DNA of 11,007 nucleotides from Caryophanales bacterium (GTDB lineage: Bacteria; Bacillota_I; Bacilli_A; RFN20; CAG-826), in contig JAQYPI010000131.1 of assembly GCA_028726925.1 (NCBI GenBank), positions 1 through 11,007 of the forward strand, written 5' to 3'. Under the pieces are notes generated by a model. The model was not told the DNA's origin. It ran no database searches and saw only the letters and a program-made list of their open reading frames with translations. Shown piece by piece: positions 1 to 4,856 of this stretch (position 1 is its first letter; each line of letters begins with the position of its first letter). The position numbers and the translations under genes were made by a program.

Positions 1-350
1 ATGAAGAATACCTTCATCGGGAGACCCGCGCTTGCCTCAAGCATGTAACGGATGCCGTCGTTCCCGGCGACGTTCGCGATCTCGTGGGGATCCGCGATGA
101 TCGCCCCGGTGCCGTGAGCCATACAAACCTTGGCAAGTTCCTTGGGGGTCAGCATCGTGGATTCGATGTGGATGTGGCCGTCGATGAAGGAAGGGGAGAG
201 GATCTTGTTCGAACAATCGATGATGCGGTCGGCGGAATCGTAGTCGCCGACGCCGAGGATGATGCCGGAATCGTCGAAAAGGACGTTCGCCTCCATCAAG
301 GAATTGGTGAAAACGTTAACGACTTTCCCGTTCTTGAGCAAAGTGGTCAT
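1..350 (-). CDS. ade: Adenine deaminase, N-terminal part (runs off left edge)
   Basis: Adenine deaminase hydrolyses adenine to hypoxanthine and ammonia in purine salvage and is cytosolic. Only the first 116 residues lie in the window; family members are usually about 570-600 residues, so this is cut by the window edge and not a truncated gene. The protein opens with the small beta domain of amidohydrolases, then shows the metal-binding H-x-H motif in 'DGHIHIES' (His59, His61) and the family-typical 'ADPHEIANV' (residues 86-94) followed by 'GIRYMLEAS'. The last pair of motifs separates adenine deaminase from other amidohydrolases such as dihydroorotase or allantoinase. The start is ATG at 350, preceded by a GAGGAG SD about 7 bases upstream. 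It appears to be transcribed from its own promoter (382-411), because a terminator lies between it and the upstream lipoprotein gene. I saw no purine riboswitch in the short leader. Confidence 0.93.
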   Translation of the reverse strand, partial: MTTLLKNGKVVNVFTNSLMEANVLFDDSGIILGVGDYDSADRIIDCSNKILSPSFIDGHIHIESTMLTPKELAKVCMAHGTGAIIADPHEIANVAGNDGIRYMLEASAGLPMKVFF

Positions 351-381
351 GAAGGTCTCCTCTATGTTGGTATTGCCCTTC

Positions 382-411
382 ATTTTAGGTTTTCTCGTCT
401 ATGGGCGACAA
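382..411 (-). promoter_or_regulatory. Promoter for ade
   Basis: On the minus strand a -35 TTGTCG (411-406) is separated by 18 bases from a -10 TAAAAT (387-382). The predicted start is near 375, giving a leader of about 25 bases that contains the SD. No room is left for a riboswitch. The assignment rests on hexamer match and spacing only. Confidence 0.55.
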
Positions 412-444
412 TGGGGAAAGGCAAGAAAGCGGTATCAAAGGACG

Positions 445-477
445 AAAAAAGCCCCCAGCCGAAACGGGAAGGAGGCT
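445..477 (-). terminator. Intrinsic terminator of the lipoprotein gene
   Basis: On the minus strand a 7-bp stem (AGCCTCC, 477-471, with GGGGGCT, 456-450, including one G-U pair) encloses a 14-base loop and is followed directly by six T's. It begins 15 bases after the lipoprotein stop codon and isolates that gene from ade. Confidence 0.8.
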
Positions 478-492
478 CTATGGATCGAATCC

Positions 493-2271
493 TTATTTCA
501 CTTTGTCGACGCTTGAAGCGGGGACAAAGGACGCCCCGTCGCTACTGACGGACAAGGAATAATCCACCGCGAAGGAGGCTTCCTGAGTCGCCACGAAATC
601 GCGCGACCCCGGGTAGGAAGTGGTGAAGGTGCCGTTTAGGGACAGGGAGATCTCGGACAAGGCGTTCCCGGCGAGGACAATCTGGAAATCGAATTCCTTG
701 AGGGATACGCTTCCCGCGACAAACGACCCTAGTGGGGTCACGGGGACGGAACATTCCCCAAGGGGATTGACCCGGAGCAAGTCGTTGAAAGAGGAAAGGA
801 CTTCTTCCCCTCCTTGGTTCGTGGTCCCGATGGCGTAGGTTGTCTTCCCGGACGCGATCTTTTCTTGGACGAAGGTCACCTTGCTTAATGGGGAAAGGAA
901 ATCCAAGAGGTAGAAGGCATCCTCTTGACTTTCTTTGACCGTCCCGAGGTCGCTATAGCCGCCGAAGGTCTTCTTCTTGAGGTCATGGGTCTCGCCGTTA
1001 AGGAGCTTCACTCGACCTCCGTGGCAATCCCCGAGGCCCTTATCCTTATAGAGATCCGCGTTCTTGAGGTCCGTATCGACCTCGTAATCGTTCAGGTAAT
1101 AAACGACCCCGTCGACGATCTTCCGCTTGCTAAAGCCATCCACGGTCGCGTTGATGTCGTTCTTCCCCGCGAACCCGACCGCGGTCTTGGCGAGGAAATC
1201 GTAAGAGGAAGATTCTAGGGATCGGTAAGCGTCGAGGGAGGCAAGGATCTCATCCTTTGCGTTCGCGACGTCTTGACTCGTGATCGAAAGGCCTTGGAGT
1301 TCCACCGGGACGATGTTCGGGGCTTTCCCTTGGTTTTGGAACGACAAGGAATAAACAAGCGAGAACTGCAAATCCGCGACGTTGATTTCCATCGTGTAAC
1401 GATACGTATCGAGGGAATCCCCGTCGAAGGACACGATCATGCCCGTGTCGACGCTCGTCTCAGGCAAGGACCCGAGGAGTTTCTCAATCATCGGGTGGTT
1501 CAAGTAATTCCCAACGAGGGCGATGGCTTGCGAGGGATTGAAGGCGACGTCGAGCTTGTATTCCCCGGGGTTGCCGGTCGGGGAGATCGATTTCAGTTTC
1601 TCGTCCTCGTACTCGAAGATCGCTTTCGCGTAGGCGGAAGAATCGTAACGGTATTCCTCCCCGACTTCCTCGATGTCGTAACTCTTGACGTTGTCGTTCT
1701 CGTCGAGGGAGATCTTGTGAAGGTCCCTTCCTCGCTTGATCTGGTATTTGGACCCATCGTAGAAAAGGGCGCCGGAATTGACGTGGGCGTCATAGAAGGT
1801 GACCTCGCTTGCGTCCTTGGCATACTGCGATTTGCCGGTCGTTTTGCCCGTGAGACCAACCCCGAGATAAGTGGCTTTCACGTCGAGGGTGTAGTCGTAT
1901 TCATAACCGGGCACGCTTTCCCCGATGGTGTTGGCCCGGGCTTTCGAGAACGCTTCTTGGTAGGAATAAAAATTAGCGTACAGGGTCGTGTCTTTTTCGA
2001 TGACGAGAGGGAACGAGGCCTCCTTAGTAAACGAGGCGTCGAGGTACCAGCCGACGAAGAGGGAATTGGTTTTGGAAGGATCTTGCGGGCGCCTTAACGC
2101 GGCCCCTTCCTCGACCTCAACCGAGGGCATGTCCGTGTTCGCGAAGGTGACGGTGTATCTTTTGACTTCCGAAACGGAAGAGGACGAGGGGTTATCCCCT
2201 GGGGTTCCTTCTCCCCCGCAGGAAGCAAGAAGGAAGGCAGACGCGAGGATGAGCAGCGCGCGTTTGTTCAT
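493..2271 (-). CDS. Secreted lipoprotein with InlB/Listeria-Bacteroides-type repeat
   Basis: This 592-residue protein is predicted to be anchored by lipid on the outer face of the membrane. The N-terminus has a short Lys/Arg region, a hydrophobic stretch and the lipobox L-A-S-C with Cys18 as the lipidation site, followed by a Gly/Ser-rich linker (residues 19-35). Residues 36-101 look like one copy of the InlB B-repeat / Listeria-Bacteroides repeat (Flg_new): 'YTVTFAN', a Gly-containing turn, then 'FVGWYLDASFT' and 'DTTLYANF'. The remaining ~490 residues are hydrophilic, beta-rich in appearance and unrecognised. No enzyme motif is visible. An ATG 33 bases further upstream is in frame, but ATG at 2271 is chosen because an AAGGAG SD lies 5 bases before it and the signal peptide begins there. 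The gene is monocistronic, with a terminator right after the stop. The lipoprotein call is secure; the function is unknown. Confidence 0.9.
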   Translation of the reverse strand: MNKRALLILASAFLLASCGGEGTPGDNPSSSSVSEVKRYTVTFANTDMPSVEVEEGAALRRPQDPSKTNSLFVGWYLDASFTKEASFPLVIEKDTTLYANFYSYQEAFSKARANTIGESVPGYEYDYTLDVKATYLGVGLTGKTTGKSQYAKDASEVTFYDAHVNSGALFYDGSKYQIKRGRDLHKISLDENDNVKSYDIEEVGEEYRYDSSAYAKAIFEYEDEKLKSISPTGNPGEYKLDVAFNPSQAIALVGNYLNHPMIEKLLGSLPETSVDTGMIVSFDGDSLDTYRYTMEINVADLQFSLVYSLSFQNQGKAPNIVPVELQGLSITSQDVANAKDEILASLDAYRSLESSSYDFLAKTAVGFAGKNDINATVDGFSKRKIVDGVVYYLNDYEVDTDLKNADLYKDKGLGDCHGGRVKLLNGETHDLKKKTFGGYSDLGTVKESQEDAFYLLDFLSPLSKVTFVQEKIASGKTTYAIGTTNQGGEEVLSSFNDLLRVNPLGECSVPVTPLGSFVAGSVSLKEFDFQIVLAGNALSEISLSLNGTFTTSYPGSRDFVATQEASFAVDYSLSVSSDGASFVPASSVDKVK

Positions 2272-2283
2272 GGTTTCTCCTTT

Positions 2284-2334
2284 CGCCACGAAGGGTGGCG
2301 TCAAGTAAGGTCGCCCTTGCCTTTCGCCACTATA
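2284..2334 (-). promoter_or_regulatory. Leader of the lipoprotein gene: -10-like element, hairpin and repeats
   Basis: On the minus strand a TATAGT (2334-2329) could be the -10. The best -35, a TTGTCC, is 20 bases upstream, so this promoter is weakly supported. The leader contains a perfect 6-bp hairpin (CGCCAC 2300-2295 with GTGGCG 2289-2284, 5-base loop) ending immediately before the SD. The 11-base string GTGGCGAAAGG occurs twice, at 2330-2320 and 2289-2279; the first copy overlaps the -10. Confidence 0.35.
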
Positions 2335-2584
2335 TTCGCCAAGACGGGGAGGCGGGACAATAACCGCATCGGGGAATGGCTCGCGATAAACGGGAATAAA
2401 AGGGGCGCCCCCCTTGGATGGCGGCGAAAGGAATGGGGCAAATCAGCCAAACGCACTCGTTGCAAGCGAAGAAAAGAAAACCGCTTCCAAAGGGGAAAGT
2501 TCGATTTCGTCTCCACTGGCAACGCCATAAAGAGATACATGGACGATGAAATGCTAAGAGTATGGCGCGATTCGAGATTAAGTG
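2335..2584. other. Intergenic stretch with no convincing gene
   Basis: Together with the flanking sequences this is part of a 378-base gap between the lipoprotein start and the small plus-strand gene. Open frames exist on both strands, but they lack an SD, are rich in Arg/Pro/Ser and look like by-products of base composition. A run of purine-rich sequence lies at 2465-2500. I recognise no tmRNA, RNase P, SRP RNA or riboswitch core here. Confidence 0.5.
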
Positions 2585-2655
2585 AAAAAAGACCCCCGGA
2601 AAGGAACTCGAGGGCCTGCTCACGGGAACGCAAGAAAGAGAGAGGTTTGGTGAGC
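2585..2655 (-). ncRNA. Candidate small RNA (~70 nt) with its own promoter and terminator
   Basis: On the minus strand a perfect -10 TATAAT (2667-2662) predicts a transcript starting at G2655. That base is the first base of a perfect 6-bp inverted repeat, GCTCAC (2655-2650) with GTGAGC (2623-2618). The 26-base loop is pyrimidine-rich and includes CCTCTCTCTTTCTT (2645-2632). A 9-bp intrinsic terminator follows (2617-2609 with 2598-2590, 10-base loop), ending in six T's (2590-2585). No gene ends nearby on this strand that would need such a terminator. The loop is antisense to the purine-rich ribosome-binding site of the plus-strand gene starting at 2650. No known RNA family is recognised. The element is predicted from promoter, hairpin and terminator placement alone. 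Confidence 0.5.
2590..2617 (-). terminator. Intrinsic terminator of the candidate small RNA
   Basis: On the minus strand a 9-bp stem (AGGCCCTCG with CGGGGGTCT, two G-U pairs) has a 10-base loop and is followed by an uninterrupted T run at 2590-2585. There is no T run on the plus-strand side, so it works in one direction only. Confidence 0.75.
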
Positions 2656-2946
2656 GCATACATTATAGACGAGAAAGAAAAATACGAAAACAAAGAGTGC
2701 AAGCTCATCAAGGAGAACGACCGTTGGAGGATTGACGCGAAAATCTATTTCGGTGATGGTGCCCACGACCATTGCAACTGGATATGGTGCGCGACCAAGG
2801 CGGACGCCAAGGCCTTCTTCAATGATTGGGAGACCAAGGCTTTCGGGGAACACGGCCAAACCGAGGACATCGAGAGGGCAAAGAAAATCTATCGTTTTAG
2901 AAAAATGTCCCCACATTATCCCCGCGAAAAAAGAAAACCCCGATAA
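2650..2946 (+). CDS. Small hypothetical protein, 98 residues
   Basis: I do not recognise this protein. The chosen start is GTG at 2650 because a purine-rich SD-like run (AAGAGAGAGG region, 2634-2645) precedes it closely. The frame stays open far upstream, but that part is Arg-rich and unconvincing. From 2650 the sequence looks like a real soluble protein: charged and aromatic, no membrane segment, with 'DRWRIDAKIYFGDG', a His/Cys/Trp cluster 'HDHCNWIWC' near residues 41-49, and a helical 'KADAKAFFNDWETKAFG'. The basic tail is encoded in the terminator, and the stop codon lies in the terminator loop. No plus-strand promoter was found. Its RBS and start codon are covered by the candidate antisense RNA, so its expression may be controlled by that RNA. 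A non-coding origin for the frame cannot be ruled out. Confidence 0.5.
   Translation: MSAYIIDEKEKYENKECKLIKENDRWRIDAKIYFGDGAHDHCNWIWCATKADAKAFFNDWETKAFGEHGQTEDIERAKKIYRFRKMSPHYPREKRKPR
2662..2690 (-). promoter_or_regulatory. Promoter of the candidate small RNA
   Basis: The -10 is TATAAT (2667-2662), a perfect consensus. The hexamer 17 bases upstream is TTTTCG (2690-2685), a partial -35. The element lies inside the 5' part of the plus-strand small gene. The predicted start falls at 2655. Confidence 0.45.
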
Positions 2947-2960
2947 AACGGGGCTTTTTT
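2938..2960. terminator. Bidirectional intrinsic terminator
   Basis: A 5-bp GC stem (CCCCG 2938-2942, CGGGG 2949-2953) has a 6-base loop. It is followed by T's on the plus strand (2955-2960), and the minus strand has an interrupted T run on the other side (2937-2927). It can end both the small plus-strand gene and the minus-strand tRNA transcript. Confidence 0.75.
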
Positions 2961-2965
2961 GCAAT

Positions 2966-3041
2966 TGGTGCCGACTGGGGGAATCGAACCTCTAACCTGC
3001 GGTTTACGATACCGCTGCTCTGCCAGTTGAGCTAAGTCGGC
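2966..3041 (-). tRNA. tRNA-Thr (anticodon CGT), CCA encoded
   Basis: The minus strand folds as a tRNA. The acceptor stem GCCGACT pairs with AGTCGGC, and discriminator A73 is followed by an encoded CCA. The D stem is GCTC/GAGC. The anticodon stem GCGGT/ACCGC has the loop ATCGTAA, giving anticodon CGT, which reads ACG (Thr). The variable loop is AGGTT and the T loop TTCGATT. The 5' half is the usual Thr tRNA sequence of Gram-positive bacteria. The oddity is the T stem: AGAGG faces CCCCC, so two of five pairs are A-C mismatches (49-65 and 51-63). It is either a tolerated variant or a slightly decayed tRNA. It has a strong promoter and a terminator, so it should be transcribed alone. Confidence 0.93.
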
Positions 3042-3050
3042 GCATGTAGA

Positions 3051-3079
3051 AATATACACGCTCGCCCTTCTTCTTGCAA
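3051..3079 (-). promoter_or_regulatory. Promoter of tRNA-Thr
   Basis: On the minus strand the -35 TTGCAA (3079-3074), an exact 17-base spacer and the -10 TATATT (3056-3051) make a near-ideal sigma-A promoter. The predicted start is only a few bases before the mature tRNA 5' end at 3041. Confidence 0.8.
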
Positions 3080-3088
3080 CGGGTTTCG

Positions 3089-3736
3089 TTAATAGCGTCG
3101 AAGCCTCTCGAGGGTGAAGATGACGGACACCGACATGAGGGCTTCCGAGACGGGAAGAGCGAAGAGGAGGAAATAAAAGAGGAAGGCATCAAGAGGGGTG
3201 GAGAAGGTGACCCCGTAAGCAAGGACTCCGATGGAGAATCCAAGGCTCAGGATGAGAGCGGCGGAGAAAAGAATCGAGAGAAGCCGGATCTTGCGGAAAT
3301 CGTGATAACGCATCATTCGGTACCCTTGCACGCGGAGATAGAGGAAGACGCCGACGACGACTTGCCCGATGAGGAAGACCGCCTCGAGGATCGTAAAGGC
3401 GATGATCGCGGGGTCGAGGGTCGCGAAATTCAAGAACAGGATCATGAGGTTCGGGAACAGGTTCAGGATCTGCGAGAAGACGATCATGAACAGGAACATG
3501 ATGATTCCGCGATACGCCGCGGCGTCGTTGGTCACGTTGCAATAGAAGATCGTGAAATAGGCGATGAGCACGATGATGCAATTCCAGAACTCAAACGGCT
3601 TCGAGGTAAAGAAAGCAAGGCCGTTAAATCCAAGCTCGACGCCGTAATAGGCGAAGAAGATGGCAAGGGAGAGGGCCGCGAATCCCACGGCGAAGATCTT
3701 GTTTTTGTGGAGACGGAAATACTCAGAGAATCTCAT
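3089..3736 (-). CDS. Polytopic membrane protein of unknown function, 215 residues
   Basis: The protein is almost entirely hydrophobic, with about six to seven membrane segments near residues 13-33, 46-66, 75-105 (probably two), 110-135, 150-175 and 183-210. They are separated by short loops; a charged loop, 'RVQGYRMMRYHDFRKIR', lies near residues 135-151. No catalytic or transporter signature is recognised, so it is left as an integral membrane protein. ATG at 3736 is used because the protein reads naturally from there, but the SD directly before it is poor. A better SD (AAAGGG, 3756-3751) serves an upstream ATG at 3744 that opens a 3-codon frame, whose TGA stop overlaps this ATG, suggesting coupled re-initiation. 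The gene is divergent from the GNAT gene, and its stop lies just upstream of the tRNA promoter. Confidence 0.85.
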   Translation of the reverse strand: MRFSEYFRLHKNKIFAVGFAALSLAIFFAYYGVELGFNGLAFFTSKPFEFWNCIIVLIAYFTIFYCNVTNDAAAYRGIIMFLFMIVFSQILNLFPNLMILFLNFATLDPAIIAFTILEAVFLIGQVVVGVFLYLRVQGYRMMRYHDFRKIRLLSILFSAALILSLGFSIGVLAYGVTFSTPLDAFLFYFLLFALPVSEALMSVSVIFTLERLRRY

Positions 3737-3775
3737 GCTCTCATTTTATTCCCTTTCCCCCATTTTCCGAAGAGA

Positions 3776-3782
3776 TATAGTA
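3776..3782. promoter_or_regulatory. Overlapping divergent -10 elements
   Basis: The same 7 bases read TATAGT on the plus strand (3776-3781), predicting a start at about 3788 for the GNAT gene, and TACTAT on the minus strand (3782-3777), predicting a start near 3770 for the membrane protein gene. The -35 regions are weak on both sides, so the two promoters would compete for the same DNA. Confidence 0.4.
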
Positions 3783-3788
3783 ATAAGG

Positions 3789-4244
3789 ATGATCAAGCCG
3801 GTATTCACGTTTGGGACAAGTCAGGATGCGCGGGATATCAGAACCCGCGTTTTCGTCGAGGAGCAAGGGTTCGAGCACGAATTCGACGAGTATGAAAACT
3901 CCTCGTGGTGCCTCGTCCTTTATCTCGATAACATCCCCATTGCGACGGGCAGGGTACGCCCCCTCGATCCCGAGCATTTCCAGATCGAGCGGGTCGCGGT
4001 CGAAAGGCCGTATCGCGGCAAAAGCGTGGGGACGTATGTCGTGAAATTCCTCTGTACGAAGATTAAGACCCTCGGGGGAAGGGTCGCGAAACTCAATGCC
4101 CAGCTCGACAAGATGGGCTTTTACGAACGCCTCGGCTTCAAGGCGATCGGGGATGGGGAGGTCTTCTTCGAGGAAGGGGTCGCGCACATCCCGATGGAAA
4201 AGGTCCTCATTCCCCCTTCGCGAAAGGGTCGGGGACGCTTTTGA
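3789..4244 (+). CDS. GNAT-family N-acetyltransferase
   Basis: This 151-residue protein has the GCN5-related acetyltransferase fold and is expected to transfer an acetyl group from acetyl-CoA to an unknown amine. 'VFVEEQGF' (residues 21-28) is typical of the ElaA/YjcF-like subgroup. 'IATGRVRP' follows (51-58), then 'IERVAVERPYRGKSVGTYVV' (67-86), which holds the acetyl-CoA pyrophosphate-binding loop, and 'MGFYERLGFKAIGD' (109-122), the C-terminal acetyl-CoA-contacting motif, ending in 'AHIPMEK'. The start is ATG at 3789: the frame is open upstream, but conserved sequence begins here. There is no SD at a usable distance, and a -10 element at 3776-3781 would place the mRNA start at the ATG, so leaderless translation is likely. 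Its last 38 bases overlap the convergent gene at 4207-4767 and encode a basic tail that the family does not need. Substrate unknown. Confidence 0.9.
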   Translation: MIKPVFTFGTSQDARDIRTRVFVEEQGFEHEFDEYENSSWCLVLYLDNIPIATGRVRPLDPEHFQIERVAVERPYRGKSVGTYVVKFLCTKIKTLGGRVAKLNAQLDKMGFYERLGFKAIGDGEVFFEEGVAHIPMEKVLIPPSRKGRGRF

Positions 4245-4767
4245 GAAGGAAATTCGGGGACGAGGAAGGGATTTCGCATTTGATCGATCCCTTTTCGAAC
4301 ACCGCGGCCTCGAAGGTTTCTAGGCATGGGCCGAGATAATAGGTTTCCCGGTTGGGGTCGGCGTCTTTCAAGGCGCTTTCTTTCTTGGCGTCCCGACCCC
4401 CGAGATAGACAAGCGGGAGGGGCGAGCCAAACGAGGTGGGGCGCATCCCCACGAGCAATGGGACGCTAAGCGGCAGGAAAACAGGGTCATCTTCTGGGCC
4501 GAGGAACGTTGAGACTCCCGGCCCGAAAATCGCATACACGTCCCCGTTATTTTCTTCGATTCCGATGCCAAGGACGAGTCCCGTTTCGAGGGCGGTCGCC
4601 TCGAGGATCTTCTTTTCCTTCTCGTCGAATTCCCTTAGCCTGCGTCGCGGGAAAAAGACGGCCTCCACCCCGGGTTCTTTCTCGAGGCGATGGGCATAGG
4701 AAGCGACGCCCATGAGGGTAAGAAGGTCATTTTCTTCCACGGGCGAAGTCGCGAGGACAATCTTCAT
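4207..4767 (-). CDS. Hypothetical soluble protein, 186 residues
   Basis: I do not recognise this protein. It starts with a beta strand and helix, 'MKIVLATSPVEENDLLTLMG', as in many alpha/beta Rossmann-like folds. It contains a charged helix ('LREFDEKEKKILEAT'), then a Gly/Pro-rich central part ('VYAIFGPGVSTFLGPEDDP', 'PLLVGMRPTSFGSPLPLVYLGG'). It has no signal peptide or membrane segment and is probably cytosolic. ATG at 4767 follows a perfect TATAAT by 8 bases and no SD is present, so the mRNA would be essentially leaderless. The 3' end overlaps the convergent GNAT gene by 38 bases, and no terminator separates them. Coding is supported by the length, the promoter and the non-random amino acid content. 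Confidence 0.8.
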   Translation of the reverse strand: MKIVLATSPVEENDLLTLMGVASYAHRLEKEPGVEAVFFPRRRLREFDEKEKKILEATALETGLVLGIGIEENNGDVYAIFGPGVSTFLGPEDDPVFLPLSVPLLVGMRPTSFGSPLPLVYLGGRDAKKESALKDADPNRETYYLGPCLETFEAAVFEKGSIKCEIPSSSPNFLLKSVPDPFAKGE

Positions 4768-4775
4768 GAGACGGG

Positions 4776-4804
4776 ATTATAACCGGTTTCATAAAAATTG
4801 CCTA
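4776..4804 (-). promoter_or_regulatory. Promoter for the 186-residue protein gene
   Basis: On the minus strand -35 TAGGCA (4804-4799), a 17-base spacer and -10 TATAAT (4781-4776) predict a transcript starting at about 4769, two bases before the ATG. The -35 region abuts that of the divergent antiporter promoter. Confidence 0.65.
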
Positions 4805-4825
4805 ACCTCATTGCGCATACAGGCG

Positions 4826-4856
4826 TATAATCCGAGTCCTTGGAGGAAACCTCTTC
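4826..4856 (+). promoter_or_regulatory. -10 element and SD of the antiporter gene
   Basis: A perfect TATAAT (4826-4831) has no good -35 at 16-18 bases (TAACCT at 17). The leader of about 18 bases carries the SD GGAGG (4842-4846), 10 bases before the ATG. The SD is followed by AAA-CCTC, so GAGG and CCTC can form a 4-bp hairpin that would partly mask it. Confidence 0.5.

Noticed and set aside
351..444. Purine riboswitch upstream of ade
   Set aside because: The predicted leader is only about 25 bases and no purine aptamer core or terminator hairpin is visible between promoter and start.
1273..2097. Plus-strand open frame (274 codons) opposite the lipoprotein gene
   Set aside because: It has no SD and its product is repetitive in Val/Arg/Asp, as expected from the complement of the real gene, which has a signal peptide, lipobox and terminator.
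2317..2649. Upstream extension of the small plus-strand gene to 209 codons
   Set aside because: The extension is Arg/Lys/Pro-rich, has no SD at its ATG and crosses the minus-strand terminator; the protein-like part begins near 2650.
3074..3895. Plus-strand open frame (273 codons) opposite the membrane protein gene
   Set aside because: Its Glu/Asp/Arg-rich low-complexity product is the complement of a hydrophobic membrane protein, and it would run across the divergent promoter region into the GNAT gene in another frame.
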